Assembly: GCF_023006505.1 (NCBI RefSeq)
Contig: NZ_JALBGV010000031.1
Span: 1 to 63,071 of the forward strand
Length of the DNA stretch: 63,071 bases
Direction of reading: 5' to 3'
From: Neorhizobium sp. SHOUNA12A
Lineage (GTDB): Bacteria; Pseudomonadota; Alphaproteobacteria; Rhizobiales; Rhizobiaceae
Shown here: positions 24,916 to 33,345 of the stretch, one piece after another
Position numbering within the stretch: the first letter of the stretch is position 1
How the letters are laid out: each line of letters begins with the position of its first letter
The notes under the pieces: generated by a model
Seen by the model: only the letters and a program-made list of their open reading frames with translations
Databases searched by the model: none
Told to the model about the DNA's origin: nothing
Program-made: the position numbers and the translations under genes

Positions 24916-26211
24916 ATGATCAGGCGCAACATCGTAATAGTGGGGGCCGGCTTCGGCGGCCTTCAGGTCGCCAAGCAGCTCCGTGGCCTGGAAGTCGACG
25001 TGACGATAGTCGATCGGCGAAATCATCATCTTTTTCAGCCGCTTTTATACCAAGTTGCCACGTCGGTCCTAGCAACTTCAGAGATCGCATGGCCAATTCG
25101 GCAGATGTTCCGAGGAAGTCCCAATGTACGCACGTTGCTTGGCGAGGTTGTTGGGATCGATCGCAATCAGCAGGTCGTATCATTAGCAGACGGGACTGTT
25201 CTTGCCTTCGACACCCTCGTTTTGGCGACTGGTGCGCGGCACATGTACTTCGGTCACGATGAATGGGAAATGCCCGCTCCAGGGCTAAAGACACTTGAAG
25301 ATGCAACGACTATTCGGCGTCGAATGCTCATGGCTTTCGAAAAAGCAGAGGTCGAACGTGACGAAGAGCGCCGCAATGCACTGCTCACATTCTGCATTGT
25401 CGGGGCTGGCCCAACAGGGGTTGAGCTAGCCGGTATGATCGCGGAGCTTGCCCAGCGAACGCTAGTCGATGAATTCCGGGCTATCGATAGTCGAGCAGCT
25501 AGAGTCTTGCTTATTGAGGCGGGGTCAAGACTTCTTCCCACGTTTTCGGAGGATCTGTCTTTCTACGCTGAGAAATCCCTGAGCAAGCTGGGCGTCGAAA
25601 TCCACAAAGGCCACCCAGTCACGGCTTGCACCTCAACCGGCATAAATGTCGGTTCAAGCTTTATCGCTTGCGAAACAATCATTTGGGCAGCGGGTGTGAA
25701 AGCATCTGATGCAGCGCAGTGGTTAGGGGTTCCAAACGATCGCGCCGGGCGTGTGATCGTGAAATCTGATCTAACAATTGACGGCGCAACGAACATCTAC
25801 GTGATCGGCGATACTGCAGCCGTTGTATGGAAAGACGGTGCAAATGTTCCGGCAATCGCGCCGGCTGCGAAGCAGCAGGGATATTACGTAGCTCGGCGCA
25901 TTCGAGCGGAGTTGTTAGGCAAAGCTTCACGTGATGAGTTCAGGTATCGCCATCTTGGAAATCTGGCCACGATTGGACGCAACTCAGCGGTAATCGAATT
26001 TGGTAATCTTAAAATTCGAGGGTGGCTTGCCTGGTGGATCTGGGGCGTCGCCCATATCTATTTCTTGATCGGTACGCGGAGTCGCCTAGCAGTTGCGATG
26101 AGTTGGCTCTGGATATCCTTCTCGCGCCAGCACAGTGCTCGCTTAATTACACAACGAGACATCGTTTCTCTCGCTCAGAAGCCAACAAGCAGCGTCAGAT
26201 CGGTGCCATAG
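24916..26211 (+). CDS. ndh: Type II NADH dehydrogenase (NDH-2), membrane-associated
   Basis: A 431-residue two-Rossmann flavoprotein that passes electrons from NADH to quinone without proton pumping. The FAD motif is IVIVGAGFGGLQVAKQL (residues 6-22), the NADH motif FCIVGAGPTGVELAGMI (about 162-178), and the second FAD block NIYVIGDTAA. The quinone-site signature AKQQGYYVA is present. The hydrophobic C-terminal stretch LAWWIWGVAHIYFLIG fits membrane attachment. It lies between the decayed gdh gene and the insertion element and could reoxidise NADH from the aldehyde dehydrogenases, though it may be an unrelated monocistronic gene. Confidence 0.92.
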   Translation: MIRRNIVIVGAGFGGLQVAKQLRGLEVDVTIVDRRNHHLFQPLLYQVATSVLATSEIAWPIRQMFRGSPNVRTLLGEVVGIDRNQQVVSLADGTVLAFDTLVLATGARHMYFGHDEWEMPAPGLKTLEDATTIRRRMLMAFEKAEVERDEERRNALLTFCIVGAGPTGVELAGMIAELAQRTLVDEFRAIDSRAARVLLIEAGSRLLPTFSEDLSFYAEKSLSKLGVEIHKGHPVTACTSTGINVGSSFIACETIIWAAGVKASDAAQWLGVPNDRAGRVIVKSDLTIDGATNIYVIGDTAAVVWKDGANVPAIAPAAKQQGYYVARRIRAELLGKASRDEFRYRHLGNLATIGRNSAVIEFGNLKIRGWLAWWIWGVAHIYFLIGTRSRLAVAMSWLWISFSRQHSARLITQRDIVSLAQKPTSSVRSVP

Positions 26212-26284
26212 TGGGCGTCGCGTGTATGCATTTGGCCCCAGCCAAAATGTAGTGTTCTGAGTTCCATAATATCTATTATGCGAT

Positions 26285-26296
26285 CAATCCTTGTAG
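26285..26296. repeat. Left direct repeat CAATCCTTGTAG flanking the ISNCY-type element
   Basis: Exactly the same 12 bases occur at 28830-28841, with different sequence outside each copy. They bracket the transposase, the passenger gene and both inverted repeats, so they are the probable target-site duplication. Confidence 0.65.
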
Positions 26297-26322
26297 GGGC
26301 TATTTGGTAATGCGACAGTTGG

Positions 26323-26341
26323 GCCAGTTAGAGATGCGACA
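26323..26341 (+). repeat. Left subterminal inverted repeat of the element
   Basis: GCCAGTTAGAGATGCGACA matches the reverse complement of 28781-28799 at 18 of 19 positions. A further ATGCGACAG copy lies slightly further out (26309-26318), suggesting repeated transposase-binding boxes. Confidence 0.7.
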
Positions 26342-26433
26342 GTCTCGCCTCTCGACGCACTGGTCAAAGCCAACGTTGGGAGCAAGGATGACGATCTTCA
26401 GCCTGGTCGAGACCATTAGCGGTTGGAGTTGTC

Positions 26434-27861
26434 ATGTCCTGTTTGATCACCATGTCGCAGAAAGAATTGCATCGCCTTGAAGTCATCCAGAAGATTCGAG
26501 ATGAACGCCTTAGCGTTGTCCAGGCGGCCGAATTGCTCGACCTCAGTCGAAGTCAGGTCCATCGGCTGCTGCAGGCCTATGACCGGGATGGTCCAGCCGG
26601 TCTCGTGTCGAAGAAGCGATCGCGTCCGAGCAACCGGCGTCACAGCGAGGAGTTTCGCAATGCGGCGCTGGATCTGATCCGCGAGCGCTATCTGGATTTC
26701 GGCCCGACATTGGCGCGCGAGAAACTGATCGAGTTGCACCGGATCTCTGTTGCCAAGGAGACATTGCGGCAATGGATGACCGAGGCCGGCATCTGGATCT
26801 CGCGCCGGGAACGCAAGAAACGGGTTTTCCAGCCACGTGGCCGGCGCGACTGCTTTGGCGAACTGGTGCAGATCGATGGGTCGCATCACTGGTGGTTCGA
26901 GAACCGCGGCCCCAAATGCGCCCTGCTCGTCTATATCGACGATGCCACTGGAAAGCTTCTGCATCTGCGCTTTGCCGGATCAGAGAACACGTTCGATTAT
27001 CTGCATGCGACGAAGGCCTATCTGCAGCAATGGGGCAAGCCGCTGGCTTTCTACAGCGACAAGCATGGTGTTTTTCGTTCGACCCATTCGTCCGAGAAGG
27101 ACCGGACGAGCGGCCTGACGCAGTTCGGTCGGGCGCTCTATGAGTTGAACATCGACATCATCTGCGCCAACACTCCGCAGGCCAAGGGCCGTGTGGAACG
27201 TGCCAATCAGACATTGCAGGACCGGTTGGTGAAGGAGATGCGGCTCCGCGGCATCGATACGATCGAGGCGGCCAATGCCTATGCACCTGCGTTCATTGCG
27301 GATTTCAACACTCGCTTTGGCAAGCAACCACGCAATCCGAAGGACATGCACCGACCCTTGGCCGACCATGAGAACCTCGATGGCGCCATGTGCAGGAAGG
27401 AAGTGCGAACGCTGTCGCAGGCCCTGACGCTGCGCTACGACAAGGTGCTGTTCATTCTCGATCCGACCGAGATTTCCAGACCTCTGGCGGGTAAGAAGGT
27501 GGTCGTCTGCGACTATCCGGACGGCCGCCTCGAGATCATGCACGAGAGCTTTGCCCTGCCCTACAGAACCTTCGACACGTTGCGCTCGGTGCATCGCGCC
27601 GAGGTGGTCGACAATAAGCGGTTGGACGACATGCTATCGGTCGTCGCCGAGTTGCAGGCAGGCAGAGAACAGCAACGCAGCAAGGGTGGTCCTCGCCGCA
27701 CCGGTCAGACGGATCATATGTTCGGCATTCGCGACGGCAGCACGGCGAACGGCTATCAGAAGCGGGGCCGCAAGCCGGGGCGAAGGACGGATTTCATGAA
27801 CGATCCGGACGTGATTGCGAAGCGGGAGAAGGCATTGATGAGGCAGCCAGCGGCGGAGTAA
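26434..27861 (+). CDS. ISNCY family transposase
   Basis: A 475-residue transposase. The N-terminus has an HTH (VVQAAELLDLSRSQVHRLLQ), followed by an integrase-like catalytic core with DDE-type positions in LVQIDGSHHWWF (Asp), YSDKHGVF (Asp) and NTPQAKGRVERANQTLQD (Glu). This arrangement is that of ISNCY/IS1202-like elements. The start is either ATG 26434 (MSCLIT) or ATG 26452 (MSQKEL); the remnant copy at 28920 has a similar leader, supporting the longer form. The C-terminus is basic (KRGRKPGRRTDF). Confidence 0.93.
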   Translation: MSCLITMSQKELHRLEVIQKIRDERLSVVQAAELLDLSRSQVHRLLQAYDRDGPAGLVSKKRSRPSNRRHSEEFRNAALDLIRERYLDFGPTLAREKLIELHRISVAKETLRQWMTEAGIWISRRERKKRVFQPRGRRDCFGELVQIDGSHHWWFENRGPKCALLVYIDDATGKLLHLRFAGSENTFDYLHATKAYLQQWGKPLAFYSDKHGVFRSTHSSEKDRTSGLTQFGRALYELNIDIICANTPQAKGRVERANQTLQDRLVKEMRLRGIDTIEAANAYAPAFIADFNTRFGKQPRNPKDMHRPLADHENLDGAMCRKEVRTLSQALTLRYDKVLFILDPTEISRPLAGKKVVVCDYPDGRLEIMHESFALPYRTFDTLRSVHRAEVVDNKRLDDMLSVVAELQAGREQQRSKGGPRRTGQTDHMFGIRDGSTANGYQKRGRKPGRRTDFMNDPDVIAKREKALMRQPAAE

Positions 27862-27867
27862 CGATCG

Positions 27868-28605
27868 TCAATGCACGCCGATGTCGCTTTGCGTATCCGA
27901 TTCCAGTTGCAGGCAGGCTGGCCAAAGTGGCGTCTTGTGGAAGGATCCGTCCTGGAGAAGAGTGAGCCCCTCTCGTGCCTCGTAGAGCAAGCCGAGCCAG
28001 CACAAGCGTCGAAAGACACCATACTGAAGATCGGATTTCAGCTCCCAGGCTTCCAGGGTCATTTCGGTCTCAGACAGGGGCGCGAAGTCTGGATTGAGAA
28101 TTTTTACAATCTGCAATGGCGTGCACCCTTCTCTGGCCTTGATATTGAGAAGATTGAGGAACATGCGCCACCAGCGTAACCGTGCTCGGACCTCGCTTCC
28201 TCGTTCGGTGGCGTGGACATACGAATAGAGGTAATCCGTGGCGACCAGATCGAAAAAAGCTTGCGGGTTCACCAGAAACTCCCGGCCGCGTCTGGTTGGC
28301 AGCAGCACATCCTTTCTCCGGCGCAGCAGCTTTAGATGACGGGTCATGTCGCGCACCACCCAAAGCGGCGGCATGTCGCTTTCATTGAGCACCTTGTTCA
28401 TGCTGTAGAGATCTTTTGCTGTGAAGTCGGGCCAGAGGAAGTTCACAGCGGCCCAATGCACGAACTTGCGGTTCATGGCGCCGGTCGCCGTCAGCCCAAT
28501 GCCACCCTCACCGTTAGCATAGGCAACGGAAAGAAGCATGCCGCGAAGAAGTGGTGACAGCGCGGCGACATCGACGTCACCCTGCAACTTGATTTCCGGA
28601 AGCAT
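27868..28605 (-). CDS. Unrecognised passenger protein of the ISNCY-type element
   Basis: A 245-residue soluble protein that I do not recognise. It is rich in charged helices, includes GEGGIGLTATGAMNRKFV near residue 33, a basic block (RHLKLLRRRKDVLLPTRRG) and a Trp-rich C-terminal half. No transposase, toxin or enzyme motif is visible. Its stop lies 6 bases from the transposase stop, and its start is about 175 bases inside the right inverted repeat, so it travels with the element. The basic segment could bind nucleic acid (speculative). A GC-rich stem-loop (about 28708-28772) lies upstream of its start. Confidence 0.75.
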   Translation of the reverse strand: MLPEIKLQGDVDVAALSPLLRGMLLSVAYANGEGGIGLTATGAMNRKFVHWAAVNFLWPDFTAKDLYSMNKVLNESDMPPLWVVRDMTRHLKLLRRRKDVLLPTRRGREFLVNPQAFFDLVATDYLYSYVHATERGSEVRARLRWWRMFLNLLNIKAREGCTPLQIVKILNPDFAPLSETEMTLEAWELKSDLQYGVFRRLCWLGLLYEAREGLTLLQDGSFHKTPLWPACLQLESDTQSDIGVH

Positions 28606-28780
28606 CGTGCCGCTTAGATCCCTATCTTGCTACATACAGGCGCAAGCGAGTATCAACCGCCAAGGAAACAATTGCTACTGAGGAAGCTAAAGCCGAAAGG
28701 GGTGTGTTTATCAGCCGCCCCCTCCCTTCCCTTGCAACCCGGCCCAGCCGGTCCGGTCGGGGGCTGATTGTCGGAGCCAG

Positions 28781-28799
28781 TGTCGCATTTCTAACTGGC
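28781..28799 (-). repeat. Right subterminal inverted repeat of the element
   Basis: Read on the minus strand this is GCCAGTTAGAAATGCGACA, differing from the left copy at one position. It lies about 30 bases from the right direct repeat; the left copy lies 26 bases from its own. Confidence 0.7.
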
Positions 28800-28829
28800 T
28801 AGCGACGTTGCGCCTCCAATCAGCTTTGA

Positions 28830-28841
28830 CAATCCTTGTAG
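28830..28841. repeat. Right direct repeat CAATCCTTGTAG flanking the element
   Basis: Identical to 26285-26296. Immediately to the right begins what looks like the end of another ISNCY relative (two GCAAAGTTG-AATGTC-like boxes), so the element apparently inserted beside an older copy. Confidence 0.65.
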
Positions 28842-28919
28842 CCGCAAAGTTGAAGTGTCCTGATTCTGCAAAGTTGGAATGTCACTCTCCCCGGGTCTTG
28901 ATGACCTGGGAGATTGTCG

Positions 28920-29118
28920 ATGGGACTGATTGCGATGAGCGAGCGTGATCTGCAGCGGATCGAGATTTTATCGAAAGTGGTTGCCGAGCGGATGACCGTG
29001 GTTTCAGCGGCGCATGTGCTTGATCTGAGCGAGCGTCAGGTGCGTCGGCTGCTGGAGCGGATACGAATTGGGGGCGCGGCGTCGATCCGGCACCAGGCGA
29101 TCGGCCGGCCATCGAACA
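28920..29118 (+). pseudogene. ISNCY transposase remnant (N-terminal fragment)
   Basis: Encodes only the N-terminal HTH region of an ISNCY transposase (SERDLQRIEILSKVVAERM, VLDLSERQVRRLLERI, GAASIRHQAIGRPSNNRI). It aligns with the first 65 or so residues of the complete transposase at 26434 but is a clearly different lineage. Homology stops abruptly after NNRI near 29118 and the catalytic core is absent. Upstream, repeated GCAAAGTTG boxes at 28843-28885 look like its former left end. Confidence 0.85.
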
Positions 29119-29184
29119 ATCGGATTCCCGATGCACTTGACGCGGATAACGCAAACTGCCGCGCCGTCAAGTTGACAGACGTGT

Positions 29185-29235
29185 TCTCTATCCTGTTGAT
29201 ATAATCCACTCTACATCGCTGAAATGGTTTGCAAT
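29185..29235 (+). repeat. Copy A of a duplicated promoter-like element
   Basis: Shares ATCCTGT-Y-GATATA, CTCTACATCG and TTTGCAAT, in the same order and nearly the same spacing, with 44678-44731 upstream of the oxoamine synthase gene. CTCTACATCG and TTTGCAAT are exactly 9 bases apart in both. This copy is not followed by a plus-strand gene; it lies between an IS remnant and a convergent gene end, so it may be a stranded promoter fragment. Confidence 0.55.
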
Positions 29236-29312
29236 TGCCGGCCTGCACGTGCGGGGATGCCGCCTCCGCCTTCCCTACTCCATAGACCCTATCGGAGTCA
29301 ATTTCAGAGCTG

Positions 29313-30083
29313 TCAGGGATCTGCGGGAGAAATCCGCGGCGGCGGTTCGACCATGTAGTGCCGCTCGCCGCGCCGGCAAAGATAGACCTCGCGCTCGGGA
29401 TTTGCCTCGATCGCAAAGCCGGAACTGCGCAGCATCGCTTCCATCGCCGCCTTGTTGGGGATGAACCAGTTGGTCGGATCAGAGGCGTAACGTTCCTCGA
29501 CGAAAAACAGCTTTGGGTAATCCGGCCGGTCGAAGACCGCCCATTCGGAAAACTCGTAATTCTCCTGGAGATTCGGAGCCCGTTCGTCGCCGCGCTGCAG
29601 GCATTGGAAGAGCATCCGGTCCGCGACCACGTGCTCGCGGAGAAGGTCGAGCGCCAGCAGCGGATGGCGCAGATGATAAAGCACGCCCATGAAGATCACG
29701 AGGTCGAACTTTTCACGCAGCTGTCCGACGTCATAGACTGACATCTGCCTGAACTCGATGTCGACGCCGGATTGCTCCGCGGCAAACCGCGCCTGTGCGA
29801 GGTAACGCGGATCGGAATCGATGCCGACGACGCGCCCGGCATGCCGCCGCTTCATCTCCAGGGAATAGAAACCGGCATTGCAACCGATATCGAGGACGCT
29901 GCGGCCTTCGAGGTCGTCGGGAATGACATGCTGGAAACCGCGCCACTTGAAGGCCGGATAATCGCCGAGGAAATGATCCGGCGCCGTCTGCACGCCGCCG
30001 ATCTCCATGTTGTGGAACCAGGGGCCGAGCTCGGCGATTCGCCGTTGCAGGTCCTCATGCGTTCCGCCTCTTCCCGCATCCAT
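29313..30083 (-). CDS. SAM-dependent methyltransferase of the glycosylation operon
   Basis: A 256-residue class I methyltransferase. The SAM motif is VLDIGCNAGFYSLEMKRR (about residues 63-80), followed by VVGIDSDPRYLAQA and FDLVIFMGVLYHLRHPLLAL. It resembles the TIGR04290-type methyltransferases of rhizobial gene clusters (from memory, moderate certainty). CmoB-like tRNA carboxymethyl enzymes share the YHLRHP motif, but there is no reason to place it in tRNA modification here. It starts 2 bases after the UXS-like gene stop and is the last gene of the eight-gene operon. Acceptor unknown, perhaps a sugar nucleotide or the glycoside product. Confidence 0.87.
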   Translation of the reverse strand: MDAGRGGTHEDLQRRIAELGPWFHNMEIGGVQTAPDHFLGDYPAFKWRGFQHVIPDDLEGRSVLDIGCNAGFYSLEMKRRHAGRVVGIDSDPRYLAQARFAAEQSGVDIEFRQMSVYDVGQLREKFDLVIFMGVLYHLRHPLLALDLLREHVVADRMLFQCLQRGDERAPNLQENYEFSEWAVFDRPDYPKLFFVEERYASDPTNWFIPNKAAMEAMLRSSGFAIEANPEREVYLCRRGERHYMVEPPPRISPADP

Positions 30084-30085
30084 CC

Positions 30086-31129
30086 TCAGACCCTCATGCC
30101 CATTTCGGGAGAGACCGGCTGGGTCCGGATGGTACTGCGACGCGGCTTCTTCTCCGCATCGTTCCCGACCATCGCTATGAACCAGTCCGCCGTATGCTGC
30201 AATCCTTCCCGCAGCGGCACCTTCGGCTCCCAGCCGAGCAGTTCCCGCGCCCTCAAGATATCCGGCCGACGCCGCTGGGGATCGTCTTGCGGAAGCGGTT
30301 TGCGGACCATCTTCGAAACCGTCGGCACCATGGCGAGCACAAGCGCGGCGAGTTCGTTGATGGTGAACTCGCCGGGATTGCCCAGGTTGACCGGCACCTG
30401 CGGATTGGGATCCACATCCATCAGCGCCATCAGGCCGGCGACGAGATCGCTGACGAAGCAGAAGGAGCGCGTCTGTTCGCCGGTGCCATAGATCGTCAGC
30501 GGCTTGCCGGAAATCGCCTGGACCAGAAGATTGGAGATGATTCGGCCGTCATTCGGCTGCATGCGCGGACCGTAGGTGTTGAAGATGCGCGCCACCCGGG
30601 CATCCACCCTTGCGCTCCGGAGCAGGTCGAAGCAGAGGGCCTCCGCCGCGCGCTTGCCTTCGTCGTAGCAGGCCCGCGGGCCGATGCAGTTGACGTTGCC
30701 GCGGTAGTCCTCGCGCTGCGGATGCTCGGCCGGGTCGCCATAGACCTCGCTGGTCGAGGCCTGCAGGAAGCTGGCACCGTGCTGCTCGGCAAGCGACAGG
30801 AGATTGCCGGTGCCGCTGACGCAGGTCATCATCGTGTGGACGGGATCGGCCTGATACTGCGGCGGAGACGCGGCGCAGGCGAGGTTGTAGACCTGGTCCA
30901 GCGGCTCGTCGCAGCGGTCGAACTCGCAGATATCCGCCTCGATCAGCCGGAAGTCCGGATGGTTCAGCAGCGGACGGACATTGTCCTTGGAACCGGTAAT
31001 ATAGCTGTCCACACAAATCACCCGATCACCGCGGGCAAGCAGGGCATCGCAAAGATGCGAGCCCACGAAGCCGGCCCCTCCGGCAACAAGAACAGTTCTG
31101 CTTTTTCCGTTTCGGGTTCTTTGAAGCAT
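30086..31129 (-). CDS. UDP-glucuronate decarboxylase-like NAD-dependent epimerase
   Basis: A 347-residue extended SDR. It has the cofactor motif VAGGAGFVGSHLCDALL, NLACAASPPQYQADPVHT (hallmark of UDP-glucuronic acid decarboxylase), QASTSEVYGDP, the catalytic YDEGKRAAE and RIFNTYGPRMQPNDGR. The likely reaction is UDP-glucuronate to UDP-xylose. ATG 31129 is preferred because AAGGAG lies 8 bases upstream; GTG 31138 is the longer option. It sits in the glycosyltransferase operon and would supply a pentose donor. This fits with the GH39-like domain encoded upstream, a family known for beta-xylosidases. Confidence 0.9.
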   Translation of the reverse strand: MLQRTRNGKSRTVLVAGGAGFVGSHLCDALLARGDRVICVDSYITGSKDNVRPLLNHPDFRLIEADICEFDRCDEPLDQVYNLACAASPPQYQADPVHTMMTCVSGTGNLLSLAEQHGASFLQASTSEVYGDPAEHPQREDYRGNVNCIGPRACYDEGKRAAEALCFDLLRSARVDARVARIFNTYGPRMQPNDGRIISNLLVQAISGKPLTIYGTGEQTRSFCFVSDLVAGLMALMDVDPNPQVPVNLGNPGEFTINELAALVLAMVPTVSKMVRKPLPQDDPQRRRPDILRARELLGWEPKVPLREGLQHTADWFIAMVGNDAEKKPRRSTIRTQPVSPEMGMRV

Positions 31130-31141
31130 TGAGGGCACTCC

Positions 31142-32257
31142 TTAGGCTGACTGGGATTGGATCATCGGCTCGGTGCGGGCGGATCGTTCGGGTAGGTCTT
31201 CAAGGGCGGCGGCGAGTTGGCGGGCGCGGGCAAGGCCGGTATGGTCTTTCAGGACACGAGCCTTGGCGGCCTCCGCCAGAGTTCTGCGGGCGTCCTCGCC
31301 GATCTCGGTCAGCACTTTGACCACGTCCTCCGGCTGCCTCGCGACGATGAGGGCTTCACTGTGAGGCAGAACCTCGTCGAGGCCGCGCCAGAAGTCGCTG
31401 ACGATCGGCGTGCCACAGGCGGCGGCTTCGAACAGGCGAACGCTCGGAGACCAGCCGGCGGCGATCATGTCGGCCCGCGTGACATTCAGGGTAAACCGCT
31501 GCCGGCTGTAGAAGCCGGCATGCTCGCTCGGCGGCAGATGCTCGATGCGCTGCACGTTTGCAGGCCAGTCGATGTCGTCGGGATATTGCGGGCCGGCCAC
31601 CACGAAGCGTAAGTGCGGCAACCGCCTTGCCGGTTCGATCATCAGCCTCTCGAGCGTCGGCTGGCGATCGGCGCTGTATGTGCCGAGATAACCGAGATCC
31701 CACCGGAAAGTTTCACCCATGTTGCGATACCGGTCAGGATCGACCGAACAATAAAAGGCCTCGGCTTTCCTGGCCCCGAAGCACCGCTCCAGCCGCGTCA
31801 GGACCTCGCCACCCGAGAAGGAGAAATAGGTGTCGAAGAGCGGGATTTGTCGCAGAGCCAGATATTCCTCGTCCACCCTTTCGAGCTTGGAAAGCGTCAC
31901 CGGCGTGTCGATATCGTAGAAGCACAAACGTCTCGGCCGAAGGTCCGCGACCGCATCAATGACGCTCACGCCCTCCGGCACATAGGAGCCGATGATGACG
32001 GCGTCGGCGCGCCGGATGCGGTCGGCATAGGCCTCGATCATCGCCCCGATGTCGGAATAGTAGGCGAGCTCGCAGAAGTCCGGATCGGCAAGGTCGCGCT
32101 GGTTCGCATACCACGGAACATCGCGCTCCAAGAACAGCACGCGGTGCCCCGCAGCCTTCAGCCCTCGGATCAGCGCCCGGAAGGTCGTGGCATGGCCGTT
32201 GCCCCAGGAGGACGACAGCGACAGGCCGAGGAAAACGATGTCGAGCCGCTTCGTCAT
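31142..32257 (-). CDS. CgeB-like glycosyltransferase (copy 3 of three)
   Basis: A 371-residue GT-B protein. The N-terminal domain begins DIVFLGLSLSSSWGNGHATTFRAL. The C-terminal nucleotide-sugar domain contains FTLNVTRADMIAAGWSPSVR and LFEAAACGTPIVSDFWRGLD, typical of CgeB/DUF3880-type glycosyltransferases. The ATG overlaps the stop of the upstream gene (ATGA), and the preceding GGAGG that serves as its ribosome site is embedded in the codons for the upstream protein's MEAAE end. Donor and acceptor unknown. Confidence 0.88.
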   Translation of the reverse strand: MTKRLDIVFLGLSLSSSWGNGHATTFRALIRGLKAAGHRVLFLERDVPWYANQRDLADPDFCELAYYSDIGAMIEAYADRIRRADAVIIGSYVPEGVSVIDAVADLRPRRLCFYDIDTPVTLSKLERVDEEYLALRQIPLFDTYFSFSGGEVLTRLERCFGARKAEAFYCSVDPDRYRNMGETFRWDLGYLGTYSADRQPTLERLMIEPARRLPHLRFVVAGPQYPDDIDWPANVQRIEHLPPSEHAGFYSRQRFTLNVTRADMIAAGWSPSVRLFEAAACGTPIVSDFWRGLDEVLPHSEALIVARQPEDVVKVLTEIGEDARRTLAEAAKARVLKDHTGLARARQLAAALEDLPERSARTEPMIQSQSA

Positions 32258-33345
32258 TCGGCAGCCTCCATTCGGGCGCCGGCATGGGCCCGGAAGATCG
32301 CATCCACCTCGTCTGCGCGATGAGCATAGGTGTGTTCGGAAAGCACCCGCGCCAACGCCCTCTTTCCGATCGCCTTTGCCCTCTCCTGCGTCAGACCGCA
32401 GAGGATTTCGACCACGTCATGACCGTCGCGGGCGACCAAAACCTCCTCGTCGGGCTTGAGAAAAAGGTCGAGGCCTTCCCAATAATCGGTGATCAGGCAA
32501 GCTTCGGCGCCGGCCGCCTCGAACACCCGCGTCGCCGGCGAAAAGCCATTTTCCGCCATGCTGGCGCGGGAGATGTTCAGGACGGCTTTCGGCGTCGCAT
32601 TGAAGGCATTGTGATCGCGCGTCGAGACATGTCCGATGGAGCGTATGTTGTCGCTCATCGGCTTGTCGTGCCAGCCCGAACCGCCGAGCAGGAACATCTG
32701 CCGGGGCAATCGTGCGGCGGGTTCCAAGAAGAACTGTTCGACGCGTGCCTCGCGATCCGGCAGACGATTGCCGAGAAATCCGAGATCGGCGTTGAAACGT
32801 GGCTCCTCCGGTACCGGACGATGGGTTTGCGGATCGAGCGCATTGTAGACGGGAACGCAGTTGGCTGCCCCAAGGGCGCGATAGGCATTCACGACGGGGT
32901 CGCCGCCGCCATAGGTCAGAACGAGGTCGATCTTGCTGAGAGCCTGGCGAAGCGGATGCCCGGGAGCGCCCCGCAGTTCTGCAAGCGTCGCCGGCGCGTC
33001 CACGTCCCAGAAGATCTTCAGCGCCGTCGGCCGGGTGTTGCGAAGGACCTCTTCGAGCAGAAGGTCGTCTTCAAAACCGACCCCGCTTGCCTTGACGACA
33101 ATGTCGGCCTCCGCCGCCCTCACTGCAACGGCCCTCAACGCGTCGACGGTGCCGTCGTAGACGACGACCCTGCACCAGTCCGGCGGGTCGATATCGCGGT
33201 TCTTCTGGCGATCGTAGACATCCGGTTCGTAAAAGGTGATGTCGTAGCCTTTTTGCGCCAGGGCCCTCAGGAGGCCGCGGTAATAGGTGGCGGCGCCGTT
33301 CCAGTAGGCGGAGACAAGGCTCGATCCGTAGAAAACGATCTTCAT
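32254..33345 (-). CDS. CgeB-like glycosyltransferase (copy 2 of three)
   Basis: A 363-residue GT-B protein starting MKIVFYGSSLVSAYWNGAAT; the C-terminal domain has VLNISRASMAENGFSPATR and VFEAAGAEACLITDYWEGLD. It is clearly paralogous to its two neighbours. The start at 33345 is chosen because it gives the ATGA overlap with the upstream stop, and GGGAGG lies in the upstream gene's last codons. A longer upstream start at 33396 would overlap the previous gene without reason. Confidence 0.88.
   Translation of the reverse strand: MKIVFYGSSLVSAYWNGAATYYRGLLRALAQKGYDITFYEPDVYDRQKNRDIDPPDWCRVVVYDGTVDALRAVAVRAAEADIVVKASGVGFEDDLLLEEVLRNTRPTALKIFWDVDAPATLAELRGAPGHPLRQALSKIDLVLTYGGGDPVVNAYRALGAANCVPVYNALDPQTHRPVPEEPRFNADLGFLGNRLPDREARVEQFFLEPAARLPRQMFLLGGSGWHDKPMSDNIRSIGHVSTRDHNAFNATPKAVLNISRASMAENGFSPATRVFEAAGAEACLITDYWEGLDLFLKPDEEVLVARDGHDVVEILCGLTQERAKAIGKRALARVLSEHTYAHRADEVDAIFRAHAGARMEAAE

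Larger units (their letters stand above)
26297..28829. mobile_element. ISNCY-type insertion element with passenger gene (about 2.5 kb)
   Basis: The element is bounded by 12-base direct repeats. Inside them are matching inverted motifs, GCCAGTTAGAGATGCGACA on the left (26323-26341) and its near-identical complement on the right (28781-28799). The outermost bases (GGGCTATTTGG on the left; AAAGCTGATTGG read inward on the right) also resemble each other. It holds a 475-residue DDE transposase and a convergent 245-residue passenger ORF whose stops are 6 bases apart. Everything looks intact, so the element may be active. The exact ends are inferred from the repeats. Confidence 0.75.

Noticed and set aside
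26266..26281. Inverted repeat CATAATA/TATTATG near the left end of the IS
   Set aside because: Outside the direct repeats and AT-rich; could be the terminator of the NADH dehydrogenase gene but lacks a GC stem.
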